A stretch of 64,000 nucleotides of DNA. Source: CAWKAO01 sp963847665 (GTDB lineage: Bacteria; Actinomycetota; Humimicrobiia; Humimicrobiales; Humimicrobiaceae). Shown here piece after piece: positions 48,347-57,382 of this stretch. A model generated the notes under the pieces. It worked only from the letters and a program-made list of their open reading frames with translations, searched no databases and had not been told where the DNA came from. The translations under genes and the position numbers were made by a program. Position 1 is the stretch's first letter; the number at the start of each line of letters is the position of its first letter. Location: the NCBI GenBank assembly GCA_963847665.1, contig CAWKAO010000002.1:806001-870000 (forward strand). The letters are read 5' to 3'.

Positions 48347-50731
48347 ATGGCTTTCAAAAGAATAAAATCGATTTTTAGCAGTACTCTTATTAACCTGAAA
48401 ACAAAGTCGCTTACACTTAAAAATTTTTTTGACAGGATCGATCATACAAGCACCCCTTTCAATGAAAATGCAGTTGAAAATACTTCGACTCTCTCTAGAA
48501 GAAGGTTGTTTTTTTCTTTATCTATACTACTGGCATTCCTGATTATATATGCGATGCTTTTTTTCTGTTTTCCCCCGCACTATATCTTCAGGGACACCAC
48601 TACTAATGGCGGAGATACAGGAGCACATAACTATATTGCAAAATTTTTTATAGATAATCTCCTACCAAACCTCAAAATGACCGGCTGGGATATGGGCTGG
48701 TTTGCAGGTATGCCGATGCTTACATTCTATTTTCCCCTACCCTATTTATTCATTGCTTTGCTTTCAAAGATATTTGCCTATAACATCGCCTTCAAGTTGG
48801 TAACAATCCTTGGTAGCATGATACTGCCGGTCGCCTTATACTATTTCGGCAGGTTTTTCAGGTTTCGGTATCCCTATCCTGAACTTGCTGCAATAGGAGC
48901 AATGGCTTTTCTATACATGAAAAGTTTTACAATATATGGTGGCAATTTTCTCGGCACTTTTGCCGGTGAGTTCAGCTATTCAATAAGCTTCGGGCTGCTT
49001 TTTTTATTTCTCGGGACCCTCTACAGAGGCATGGAAAGAAATAAGTTTGACTGGTTATTTGTAATAAACTGTATTTTACTTGCGATGATAGTCCTGTCTC
49101 ATCTTATCACTGTAATAGCACTTCTTATAATAGTCCCCAGTTTCTTTGTCACCCACAGAAACTGGAAATGTGCAAGATACATCATTGCGGTGTTGGTTGT
49201 GGGCTTTTTTATTTCTGCATTCTGGTCAGTTCCTTTTGTACTGTTAATAAAATGGACACCAACAATGAAATGGACAAATATCAAGGATATAAAAGAACTG
49301 TTTCCGCTGGAATTAATTCCTGCTCTTGTGCTGGGAGCAGTCGGGATATTTTTTGCGACTTTAAAAAAGGACAAAAAAATTGTTCCCCTGCTCTGGACAG
49401 TTATAGTCCTTATGGCCCTATTTTTTACCTGGAACGGAGGAAGACTTTATAACGGCAGATTCCTTCCATTTATCTTCATATTTATATATCTTCTTGCAGC
49501 ATATGGGGCAACAAGTCTTTACTGGATATTTGCGTCTACTTTCAAGACAGGCCGGTTGGAATACATAGACCATAAAATATCCAAAAAAAGATTTTTAATT
49601 TCCGATCTTTTAAAAAAATGGTTTGATAGAAATACAGTTAGAAGGCGATTTTTTAAGGTCTTTATTTTTGGATTCGTACCGTTAATCGCATTTCTCGCTG
49701 CAGGAGCGATAATGGCCGGAGATCCACTCGGGCCAAAATGGGCCAGGCATAATTACGAGGGTTATGAGGGGAAACCGGATTGGGAGACCTATGACAGCCT
49801 GATGCAGTATCTTGACACCCTTCCATATGGCCGGGTGATGTTTGAGTTTAATAAGGAGATATTACAGAAATATGGGACTCCGAGAGCATTTGAACTAATA
49901 CCTTTCTGGACCCATCAGGCCGGGATGGAAGGATTGCTTGTCGAAAGCTCTCTGACTGCTCCGTTCCATTATCTAAACCAGGCTGAGCTTTCTGTGAAAC
50001 CGAGGGGCACAGTGGCCGGCTGGAAAGTTCCCCCAAGAAATTACGAATCTGCGATGAAGCATCTCATTTATATGAATATAACCTATATAATGGCAAGTTC
50101 GCCTGAAGTCATATCAGACCTAAACAATGATGACAGGGTCAACTTTTTAAAGGAAATAGAACCCTACTCTTTTTATGAAATAAAGGGTGAACATAATTAT
50201 GTAGACATACCAAAATCTATACCCTACAGGTATACTCCCGAAAACTGGGTCTGGGATATGAGAGAGTGGTATCTAAATGCTGCTAATGTAGACAGGCCAG
50301 TTATATATGATGATGGCAGCGAAATCCTCAGGCAATATGATGAAATAGCTAAAGAAAACCTGGACCTTGTACCTGCCTACCCGCTAAAAAATAGAGGTGA
50401 GATACTATGGGAAAAAGTAGATAATGAAAAAATAGAATTTGATACCACAGGTATCGGCCAGCCACATATTATCAAAGTATCTTACTTCCCTAACTGGAAA
50501 GTCATCGGTGCAGAAGGTCCTTTTCTTGTATCGCCTTCGTTCATGATGGTCATCCCGACCCAGGAGCACGTCACCCTCTACTACGGTATGTCCACACCCC
50601 ATATAATCGGTGTGACTCTTTCAATTGGAGGATGGGCCATTGTCCTTGCGATCCTGATATACACTGCGGTGATAGCGGTAAGTTCGCAGAAGCTGTCAAG
50701 AAAAAATATATTAAAAAAAAGAGATCCTTAA
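48347..50731 (+). CDS. Large membrane protein, GT-C/PTPS-related family
   Basis: Polytopic protein of 794 aa. A basic cytosolic N terminus (about 1-62) precedes 10-12 membrane segments (about 63-480), with the extracellular loop FFIDNLLPNLKMTGWDMGW after segment 1. A C-terminal extracytoplasmic domain (about 480-760) is followed by a last membrane helix. This is the layout of GT-C glycosyltransferases and of the membrane family named after 6-pyruvoyl-tetrahydropterin synthase. Conserved WDMGWFAGMP and TPMLTFYF-like motifs fit. It is divergent from the pel operon and may add sugars or another polymer step, but this is inferred from position only. Confidence 0.72.
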   Translation: MAFKRIKSIFSSTLINLKTKSLTLKNFFDRIDHTSTPFNENAVENTSTLSRRRLFFSLSILLAFLIIYAMLFFCFPPHYIFRDTTTNGGDTGAHNYIAKFFIDNLLPNLKMTGWDMGWFAGMPMLTFYFPLPYLFIALLSKIFAYNIAFKLVTILGSMILPVALYYFGRFFRFRYPYPELAAIGAMAFLYMKSFTIYGGNFLGTFAGEFSYSISFGLLFLFLGTLYRGMERNKFDWLFVINCILLAMIVLSHLITVIALLIIVPSFFVTHRNWKCARYIIAVLVVGFFISAFWSVPFVLLIKWTPTMKWTNIKDIKELFPLELIPALVLGAVGIFFATLKKDKKIVPLLWTVIVLMALFFTWNGGRLYNGRFLPFIFIFIYLLAAYGATSLYWIFASTFKTGRLEYIDHKISKKRFLISDLLKKWFDRNTVRRRFFKVFIFGFVPLIAFLAAGAIMAGDPLGPKWARHNYEGYEGKPDWETYDSLMQYLDTLPYGRVMFEFNKEILQKYGTPRAFELIPFWTHQAGMEGLLVESSLTAPFHYLNQAELSVKPRGTVAGWKVPPRNYESAMKHLIYMNITYIMASSPEVISDLNNDDRVNFLKEIEPYSFYEIKGEHNYVDIPKSIPYRYTPENWVWDMREWYLNAANVDRPVIYDDGSEILRQYDEIAKENLDLVPAYPLKNRGEILWEKVDNEKIEFDTTGIGQPHIIKVSYFPNWKVIGAEGPFLVSPSFMMVIPTQEHVTLYYGMSTPHIIGVTLSIGGWAIVLAILIYTAVIAVSSQKLSRKNILKKRDP

Positions 50732-50762
50732 ACGATCCAGGTTCAGGCAGGAATTGACTTCC

Positions 50763-52016
50763 CTATTTCAACACTCCCATCACTTCAGAAGACTTCTTCA
50801 ATACTGCAGCGCCCCCCGCAACTATCTCATTATAGATCCTTGCAGCCTTACCGCCTGTATAGTCCCGCTCTTCTACTTTTTCGCTTTCTATGATGATCAC
50901 TCTCTTGCCCATCCCGATAGATTCTTTTACTGCAATGAGATTGGAGAAATTACCATGACCGAATGCCATGTTTGGAAGTATTACTACATCGCTTGATCTT
51001 ATAAAATCAATATTCTTATTCTGCGAATATAGACTTATTGGCGAAAAAGGCGCCTCCGAAACATAGGGTATATCCAGCATACGCGCTGTATCAAGGTCCG
51101 TATCAAAGTTATTTATAACACCGCATGAGACTTCATAACCACTTTTATATAAAAGATTCAAAACAGGTGAGGCAGATCCTCCACCTCCGATAACGTGTAT
51201 CCTTAGGTCCTTTTTATTGTGGACCCTCTCGACTTCAGGTGAATATGTAGGACCGATATATAATTTACCGGTAAATGGATTCTTTCCCACATAGACATCG
51301 CTATGGAAAGCATCCCTTATATTTTCTTTGGTAATAGAACCTTCCACGTCACCATAACTAAGCACCCTCCCGCTTTTTAAAAATACAGCCTGGTTGCTGT
51401 AATTTGCGGCAAGATTTATATCATGAAAAACGCCTATGATCGTTCTGCCCTCCTGAAAGTTCAACTGGCTGAAAAGTTCCATTATCTCTATCTGGAAATT
51501 GATATCAAGATGTGAAGTGGGCTCATCGAGCAGGATAACAGGAGTATTCTGTACAAGTGCCTGGGCGATAATGACTCTCTGTTTTTCACCACCTGATAGT
51601 TCGTTGAATCTCTTGTCTGCAAACTCCAGGATCCTGGTCTTTTCCATGATGTTTTCGGTTATTTCAAAATCTTCCTTCTTTTCACTGCCGAATCTTGAAA
51701 TATAAGGAAACCTCCCCATCATGACCATTTCCGCAACACTGAAATTAAAACCTGGATCCGAATACTGCGGCACCACAGCGACAAGCTTTGCGATGTCCCT
51801 CGACCTCATCCTGTTAATATCTTTACCTGCTATCTTGATTTCACCGTTATATCCCTTCAGTACCTTGCTTATAAGGTTAATGAGGGTGCTTTTCCCCGAA
51901 CCATTTGGCCCAAGTATTGACACGAAGGAACCTTCCTCAAAATCTAATGAAATATCATCCACGACATTATGGCTATTGTAAGCAAATGACAGGTTTTTTA
52001 TCGAGATTATTTTCAA
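50763..52016 (-). CDS. btuD: BtuD-like ABC transporter ATPase with extra C-terminal domain
   Basis: ATPase of a FecCD-type corrinoid (or siderophore) importer, 417 aa. Residues 1-255 are a complete ABC domain: Walker A GPNGSGKST, Q loop VVPQYSD, signature LSGGEKQR, Walker B VILLDEPTSHLD, and H loop GVFHDINLA. About 155 further residues (from 262) form an alpha/beta domain starting IHVIGGGGSASPVLNLLY and ending in a KAARIYNEIVAGGAAVL helix. Its fold looks Rossmann-like and its role is unknown. The TTG start overlaps the btuC stop by 4 bases. It is last in the btuF-cobU-cobS-btuC-btuD row behind a B12 riboswitch. Confidence 0.9.
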   Translation of the reverse strand: MKIISIKNLSFAYNSHNVVDDISLDFEEGSFVSILGPNGSGKSTLINLISKVLKGYNGEIKIAGKDINRMRSRDIAKLVAVVPQYSDPGFNFSVAEMVMMGRFPYISRFGSEKKEDFEITENIMEKTRILEFADKRFNELSGGEKQRVIIAQALVQNTPVILLDEPTSHLDINFQIEIMELFSQLNFQEGRTIIGVFHDINLAANYSNQAVFLKSGRVLSYGDVEGSITKENIRDAFHSDVYVGKNPFTGKLYIGPTYSPEVERVHNKKDLRIHVIGGGGSASPVLNLLYKSGYEVSCGVINNFDTDLDTARMLDIPYVSEAPFSPISLYSQNKNIDFIRSSDVVILPNMAFGHGNFSNLIAVKESIGMGKRVIIIESEKVEERDYTGGKAARIYNEIVAGGAAVLKKSSEVMGVLK

Positions 52017-53068
52017 AATACCTCTCTTTTTGACCTGAGCAATAAATAAATAAAAAACGGTACACCGATGATCGAGGTTATTATACCGACCGGTATCTCC
52101 CTTGGTGAAAGTACTGTCCTGGCAATGGTATCAGAAAACAATAATATGATACCTCCGGCTATAGCAGTAACTGGAAAAAGCCTCTTATTATCCGGGCCGA
52201 CAAGAAGCCTCATAATATGAGGTGTGATAAGTCCCACAAATCCTATTATACCGCTCACAGATACTGCTGCTGCTGCGACAAGCGATGCAAGTACCAGAAG
52301 TATTATTTTTACTTTCTCGGTCTCAACACCGAGCTGGGAAGCTCTCTGGTCGCTCAGTGATATTATATTCAGGTCCTTCATGAAAAAACTGCTCAGAGCC
52401 AGCAGCACCACTATAACAGGAGCGATGATAAAAAACTGATCCCATGAAGCTGATGTAAACCCTCCCATCAGCCAGAAAACTATCTTTGCCATATCCTCTG
52501 CCCTGAAGATCAGGATAAAAGAGTTTATGGAATTGATGAGTGCGCTTATTGCAACACCTGCCAGGAGAAGCGTCACAACAGATATCCTGTTTTTTATCCT
52601 GCTTATGTTATACACAATAAATGTCACACTTATTGCTCCTGCAAAAGCAAATAAGCTTGCTGTTGAAAGTTTCAGCAGGGTTATGCCTGAGACTATTATC
52701 AGGCCTATAGTGGCGCCAAGCGAAGCTCCCGCCGAGACCCCGATAATAAAAGGGTCTGCAAGTGGATTCCTGAAAACTCCCTGATAAATGACCCCGGCAC
52801 AGGCAAGAGCTATACCGACAAAAATAGACATAATAATACGCGGGAGCCTGATCTGTGTGATTATCTTATCACTTAAGGGGTCTATAGCGGCCCTGTCAAT
52901 AAAATAACTTATTCCTGGGATATAGCTGCCTATGACAATAGATGTTTCCTTAACAGAAAGATTTGCCGAACCGACTGCAGCAGCAATAATGACAAGCAAT
53001 ATTAAGACTATTATCAATGAGATGACATATTTTGCGATCCCTCTTGAAACTAAATTTTCGCGGTTCAT
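52013..53068 (-). CDS. btuC: BtuC-like FecCD permease
   Basis: Membrane permease of 351 aa with about 10 helices, FecCD family. It shows RLPRIIMSIFVGIALACAGVIYQGVFRNPLADPFIIGVSAG-type motifs (R-L-P-R start, NPLADP), FWLMGGFTSASW, and the ATPase-docking region ISGIIGFVGLITPHIMRLLVG. It is part of the corrinoid uptake operon; the location in a cobalamin cluster makes a B12 or cobinamide substrate likely. Confidence 0.92.
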   Translation of the reverse strand: MNRENLVSRGIAKYVISLIIVLILLVIIAAAVGSANLSVKETSIVIGSYIPGISYFIDRAAIDPLSDKIITQIRLPRIIMSIFVGIALACAGVIYQGVFRNPLADPFIIGVSAGASLGATIGLIIVSGITLLKLSTASLFAFAGAISVTFIVYNISRIKNRISVVTLLLAGVAISALINSINSFILIFRAEDMAKIVFWLMGGFTSASWDQFFIIAPVIVVLLALSSFFMKDLNIISLSDQRASQLGVETEKVKIILLVLASLVAAAAVSVSGIIGFVGLITPHIMRLLVGPDNKRLFPVTAIAGGIILLFSDTIARTVLSPREIPVGIITSIIGVPFFIYLLLRSKREVF

Positions 53069-53111
53069 TTTTTGATCAAACCAACTTCCTAAAATATGTT
53101 AACTTTTTATA

Positions 53112-54026
53112 TCAGGTAAGGACTACAGATAAGTAGGTAAGCACCAGAAAAAATATTTCTGTCAGCACGCAGACTGCACCTATCACATCCCCGCTTAACC
53201 CGCCTGTTCTTTTTGTGAAGAAGTGGCCAAGACCCACAGAAAAAAATAAAGTAAAAATAATGATCAGAAAGGCCTGAATAGCATAGACCAGGGCAAGGTA
53301 TTCGAGTTTAATATCAGGAGCTGAATCAATAAAACTTATCCTTGAAAATACACTTGCAGCTATAAAGATGATCGAGAAAAAAACCGTTGAAAAAATAAAG
53401 ATATCACGGTTACTCTTATCCTTAAAAGCATTTGTCAGGCTTTTTATACCTGATGCAGGCTGATACCTTGAAAAAAGATAAATCATTGAAAGCCTGCCGA
53501 AAACAGGAACAAAGATAAGAATAGTAAGGAGGACAAAAAAACCGGGCAGAAGATCGTTTAATCTGCTGACAGAAAATCCTGATAATGCCCATGGGGATCC
53601 CGGGCTGAATCTTAGAAGGCTGCTGACATTTAACTGCCTTGCAATAAAATAAAAAAAGGCGATCTTTAAGCCAATTGAAAAAATAATGGCAAGAGCCCCA
53701 AAAACACCTATGTCACCCTTCTTCATTATCTTCGTTATTTTTTCTTTATCTTTTTCTCCGCTGAAGACACCATCAAAAGTATCTGCTGCACCGTCAATAT
53801 GTATACCGCCAGTTATGATGACCTCAAACCCGGCTATCAGGATGAATGTAAGCACCAGCGGAAAAACAAGATTAAATGCAAAAAAAACTGCAGAATTTAT
53901 AAGCCCTATAAGGACCCCTACCAGGGGAAAATATGCCAGGACCTTTGGGTATTCCTTTTGGTCCAGATAATACCTCTCCGATATCTTTATTATAGTTAAA
54001 AAACTGACCGCATTTAAAAACTTCAT
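53112..54026 (-). CDS. cobS: Adenosylcobinamide-GDP ribazoletransferase (cobalamin synthase)
   Basis: Integral membrane enzyme that joins the lower-ligand nucleotide to adenosylcobinamide-GDP. The 304-residue protein starts FLNAVSFLTIIKI and has the signature GGIHIDGAADTFDGVF with its Asp residues, KGDIGVFGA, and a series of membrane helices. Its length is above the usual 240-260 because of longer loops (about 150-175). There is no clear ribosome site before the ATG. It follows cobU by 20 bases; with cobT, cobU and cobO in this locus it completes nucleotide-loop assembly. Confidence 0.9.
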   Translation of the reverse strand: MKFLNAVSFLTIIKISERYYLDQKEYPKVLAYFPLVGVLIGLINSAVFFAFNLVFPLVLTFILIAGFEVIITGGIHIDGAADTFDGVFSGEKDKEKITKIMKKGDIGVFGALAIIFSIGLKIAFFYFIARQLNVSSLLRFSPGSPWALSGFSVSRLNDLLPGFFVLLTILIFVPVFGRLSMIYLFSRYQPASGIKSLTNAFKDKSNRDIFIFSTVFFSIIFIAASVFSRISFIDSAPDIKLEYLALVYAIQAFLIIIFTLFFSVGLGHFFTKRTGGLSGDVIGAVCVLTEIFFLVLTYLSVVLT

Positions 54027-54046
54027 GGTAAATAAATAAATTTAAG

Positions 54047-54640
54047 TTATTTCATTTTCAGGTTTAACCCCGCAATAAAAAAATATACCTCGTCAGACAG
54101 CTCAGCCAATCTCCTGTTTGTGTTTCCGAGTATATCCCTGAATATCCTTCCAAATGGATATGGCGGTACAAGCCCCAGCCCCACTTCATTTGAGACTATG
54201 ATAACATTGAGGCCATTTTCTGAAACAGCTGTCTTTATAATAGCAAGAAACTCTGTGAAAAAATCATCGGCCTCTTTCTCTATTTCTGCTTCAAGCTCAT
54301 TGCTTATTACCTCCAGTTCATCAAGATCAAACCTGTAAAGGATCCTGAAAAGTAATATCGTTATACAATCGATAAGCAAAACATCAAGGTTTAAAGAAAC
54401 AGCACTTCTGACTATTTCCCTTATTTCCCCGGCAGTCATCCTGTCATTTTGTATTTCAAAAGTCTCCCAGCTGTCAGGCCTTCTCTTTCTATGGAAACTT
54501 ACCCTCTTTTCCATCTCTTCATCTATTATTTCTGCAGTTGCAAGATACCCGACCCTGCCAGAGATAGAAGCTGCAAGTCTTTCAGAATACTGGCTTTTGC
54601 CGCTTCTTGCCCCGCCAATTAAAAAATATATTTTTCCCAT
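54047..54640 (-). CDS. cobU: Adenosylcobinamide kinase / guanylyltransferase
   Basis: Bifunctional enzyme that phosphorylates adenosylcobinamide and transfers GMP to it. At about 197 aa from the ATG at 54640 it has the P-loop GGARSGKSQYSE, the guanylylated His in SFHRKRRPDSWETFE, LLIDCITILL and IVSNEVGLGLVP. An in-frame extension to 54685 adds 15 hydrophobic residues that are not conserved, so I use the internal Met (MGKIYFLIGGARSG). It lies between btuF and cobS in the salvage operon. Confidence 0.92.
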   Translation of the reverse strand: MGKIYFLIGGARSGKSQYSERLAASISGRVGYLATAEIIDEEMEKRVSFHRKRRPDSWETFEIQNDRMTAGEIREIVRSAVSLNLDVLLIDCITILLFRILYRFDLDELEVISNELEAEIEKEADDFFTEFLAIIKTAVSENGLNVIIVSNEVGLGLVPPYPFGRIFRDILGNTNRRLAELSDEVYFFIAGLNLKMK

Positions 54641-54688
54641 AATAATGAAGTATTTTACTAATATTTTATAAAAATAAAAAACCATAAA

Positions 54689-54807
54689 GGGAGAGACCTA
54701 AATCTTAAAAAGGGAAACCTGTTTATATGCCATGGCAAAAAGGGCAAATAATCTGTGGTCCCTCCCTGTTGTCTGATATACCTGTCTGCGCCGGTTTCGA
54801 TTCCGGC
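54689..54807. other. Structured intergenic element between btuF and cobU, function unknown
   Basis: Complementary 10-base arms (GGGAGAGACC at 54689-54698 and GGTCCCTCCC at 54757-54766, one G-T pair) enclose about 58 bases. A second hairpin, GCCGG-TTTCGATT-CCGGC, lies at 54790-54807. GC-rich stems in an otherwise AT-rich gap suggest an RNA element or attenuator between btuF and cobU. It lacks a B12 box and matches no RNA family I can name. Confidence 0.35.
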
Positions 54808-54855
54808 TTCCGCTTCATCTCACGTCATATTTACTGTGATACTCAGTAATGATGC

Positions 54856-55908
54856 TCAGTACTGCACCTCGAAATCTCCAAAAAGTTCCGGATGTATCGC
54901 CTGGGCAAACATGGTAAGCCCCTTTATAACGTTCTGGCTCGGCCTGGACACAGGATTATCAGGGACCACGTATACCCTTTTATTTTTGACAGCATCAAGC
55001 TCGGAAAGCCTCTGGTCAGCCAGGATCGTTTCAGCATCGGGCGCAAGCGATTCTGGTGCTATTATGACTTCCGGGTTATTTTGGATAAGATTTTCAATAC
55101 TGTATTCCGGCCATCCCTCGAGTCCATCACCGGCGACAATATTTTTGCCACCGGCATATTCTATAAGCTCGTTTATGAAAGTCTGTGAGCCGGCACTCAT
55201 AAGAGGATCGTTCCACACTTCGTAAAATACTCCGGGCCTTTCATCATCCGGGATCCCGGATACTTTTTCAGTTATTGCATCTATGTTTTTCTTAAGATCA
55301 CTGTTGACCTGAGCCGCTCTGTCATCTTTTCCAAGCATTTTACCCATATTGGTTATCTCGGTATAGACCTCTTCTATTGTATTTACATCCACTATATATA
55401 GGGCTATCCCAAGCTCAGAGAGTTTGTTTATATCTTCTTCTGCCCAACCGATCAGGCCGATGATCATATCTGGATCTGCTGCAGCGATTTTTTCCATATT
55501 AAGTCCGCTAAAATCCCCGAAACCTTCGAAACCTTCTGCAAGTGGCTCACCATTATCAACGCTCCAGTTATCTACTCCGATCACCATATCCATCGCCCCC
55601 AGTCCATCCATTATTTCAAGTGCGCTTGGAACAAAGACTATCACTTTTTTTGCAGGGCCATCAAGCATTACTTCATTTCCAACACCATCAACCAAGGCTA
55701 TTTCTGAACTACTGCCCCCTTCAGTTGTCCCCGTGACTTCCTGTTGAGTTGTAGCAGTAGTTTCCTGTACAGCTGTTGTTTCTGTTGCAGTTTCCTGCTG
55801 GGTCTGACCGGAAGCAGCTGTCTGGCATGCTGTAAAGGATAGCACCATCAAAGCTGCTATCAGTACTACAGCTATTATCATTACCATTCTCATTTTTCCT
55901 CTTTCCAC
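54856..55908 (-). CDS. btuF: BtuF-like corrinoid-binding lipoprotein
   Basis: Substrate-binding protein of the ABC importer, 350 aa. The signal peptide ends in the lipobox LSFTAC and is followed by a Thr-rich linker (about 30-65). A class III binding protein with two lobes follows: VDGVGNEVMLDGPAKKVIVF, AADPDMIIGLIGW, PGVFYEVWNDPLMSAGSQTFI and NNPEVIIAPESL. It is preceded by a B12 riboswitch with its terminator. The riboswitch indicates that the importer takes up corrinoids. Confidence 0.9.
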   Translation of the reverse strand: MERGKMRMVMIIAVVLIAALMVLSFTACQTAASGQTQQETATETTAVQETTATTQQEVTGTTEGGSSSEIALVDGVGNEVMLDGPAKKVIVFVPSALEIMDGLGAMDMVIGVDNWSVDNGEPLAEGFEGFGDFSGLNMEKIAAADPDMIIGLIGWAEEDINKLSELGIALYIVDVNTIEEVYTEITNMGKMLGKDDRAAQVNSDLKKNIDAITEKVSGIPDDERPGVFYEVWNDPLMSAGSQTFINELIEYAGGKNIVAGDGLEGWPEYSIENLIQNNPEVIIAPESLAPDAETILADQRLSELDAVKNKRVYVVPDNPVSRPSQNVIKGLTMFAQAIHPELFGDFEVQY

Positions 55909-55990
55909 ATTTTTCCTTTCTCTTTATGTTTTTCTTAATTTCCGAACGACAAATTTATCTTTCTGGTTTTGCCCATTTTATATCCAGCCA

Positions 55991-56027
55991 AAATAAAAAA
56001 CTCCCGGCTCTTCTTGAACCAGGAGTT
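55991..56027 (-). terminator. Intrinsic terminator, expression platform of the B12 riboswitch
   Basis: On the minus strand AACTCCTGG - 11-base loop - CCGGGAGTT (one G-T pair) is followed by TTTTTTATTTT. It lies between the riboswitch and the btuF start, so it should stop transcription when cobalamin is bound. Confidence 0.85.
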
Positions 56028-56079
56028 TCTTTTTGAATCTTTTAAATAAAAAAATTACACCCTTTAATCCGAAGAGCTG

Positions 56080-56235
56080 TAACATACATCAAAAGCAAGG
56101 TTTCCTGGCTCCCGGGACTTTGTCCTTTGCCTTCCCGGCAATTTAAATTGCCAGTGGCTTATAAAAAAGAACACAACACCCGATTACAGTGGCGGTACCG
56201 CTCCAGATTCTAACTGGATTCCCTACACTATCCGA
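56080..56235 (-). ncRNA. Cobalamin riboswitch
   Basis: The minus strand carries the conserved B12 riboswitch elements in order: GGGAATCCAG with a pairing CTGGAGCGG, CGCCACTGTAAT, GCCACTGGC, TTGCCGGGAAGGCAAA, and the B12 box AGCCAGGAAACCTTGC (56110-56095). It precedes btuF and is followed by an intrinsic terminator, so it is a transcriptional off-switch for the btuF-cobU-cobS-btuC-btuD operon. Edges are approximate. Confidence 0.93.
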
Positions 56236-56456
56236 TGAATATATAATTTTCAAATGAGCACTTTTTCCAATAAACTAAAATCCCTGTAAATATAACATAA
56301 AGGATAAAAAACAAAAAGTATTTTATTTATTTGCCCCAGTCAAGAGTTGTTTTTACAATCACCTAAAGATAAATGCTCTTTGAACGACAAATAAAATTAT
56401 AGAATCAGATGAAATAATATAGAACAATATTTCAGGTGATGATTTCTAGGTGACGT

Positions 56457-57341
56457 CTAAAGCAAAACAGGTTTATCTGGACGCGATTGCAAAAAGTGGT
56501 TCATCCTTTCGGTAAAAACCCTCAGGTCCTCAAGTAAGTGTTTTTCATCCCTGGTATTACTATCCCCCGGCAATACCTCAAAAATCAGTGCGTCTTTATA
56601 ATCTATATCGTTCAGGCTGTTAAATAATCGATCCCAGTTGATATTGCCATGTCCCGGTAGATAATGGAGGTCATCAAGCGCCATTGCCCTGTCCTTCCCT
56701 GTATCACCTGCATTATCATGTAGATGCATAGAGAGGATATCGGCGCTAAAAATATGTATAAGCTCACTGAGTGTGCCTGCAAGATTTGCATGTCCTGTAT
56801 CGATACATATACCGACCATGTCAGGTAGTGTGCTGGAGCCATTTCCAGATATGATATTTCTCACGCTTTCCAAAACGTATTTCAGTTCACCGGGACTGTC
56901 ACAAAGAAATTCCGGTGGTAAGTTCTCCAGTGCGATCTTTATTCCAGACACAGAAGCAAAGCCGACAATATCTGTAAGGCTTTTTATAGAATTTTCAAGC
57001 CTGCTGACCCTGCCCCGCCTTTCAGGTACCCAGGCGCCAGGATGAACGACAATGACTTTTATACCAAGGGATTTTGACTTCTTGATGGATCCTTTTATAT
57101 TGTTTACACTTTTTTTTCTGTAATCCTCATCCGGGCTGGAGATATCTGTGTTGAGATAATCTCCATGCATTGAGTATATATTCATATCCAGCCGCTTAAG
57201 CATTGAAAGAGTATCGGGAGATATATCATGGAACGGGACCAATTCAAGTGTGTCAAAACCTGATTCTTTTATGGCCCGCAGGTGCTTCGGCCCAAGAATT
57301 CTTATGTCCGGGAACAACAATGTACTGAGTCCAAAAAACAT
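56457..57341 (-). CDS. TIM-barrel sugar phosphate isomerase/epimerase-like protein
   Basis: AP-endonuclease-2/xylose-isomerase-like TIM barrel of 294 aa with metal-site motifs KIALENLP (Glu), GICIDTGHANL (Asp, His), SMHLHDNAGD (His, Asp) and HYLPGHGNINW (His), ending FEVLPGD. Family members isomerise or epimerise sugars, or cleave phosphodiesters; the reaction is not predictable. It lies 41 bases downstream of cobO and upstream of the B12 riboswitch on the same strand, so it is probably co-transcribed with cobT and cobO. A role in corrinoid or lower-ligand metabolism is only suggested by position. Confidence 0.8.
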   Translation of the reverse strand: MFFGLSTLLFPDIRILGPKHLRAIKESGFDTLELVPFHDISPDTLSMLKRLDMNIYSMHGDYLNTDISSPDEDYRKKSVNNIKGSIKKSKSLGIKVIVVHPGAWVPERRGRVSRLENSIKSLTDIVGFASVSGIKIALENLPPEFLCDSPGELKYVLESVRNIISGNGSSTLPDMVGICIDTGHANLAGTLSELIHIFSADILSMHLHDNAGDTGKDRAMALDDLHYLPGHGNINWDRLFNSLNDIDYKDALIFEVLPGDSNTRDEKHLLEDLRVFTERMNHFLQSRPDKPVLL

Positions 57342-57382
57342 ATCTTTATTCTCTAAAACCTCCGGCTTTTTTCCTGGTCCCT

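Noticed and set aside
51500..51705. Short plus-strand frame inside btuD
   Set aside because: Antisense to the ABC signature and Walker B region of a well-conserved gene.
54790..54807. T-arm-like hairpin with TTTCGATT loop, possible tRNA
   Set aside because: The loop is one base too long and no acceptor, D or anticodon arms can be found around it.
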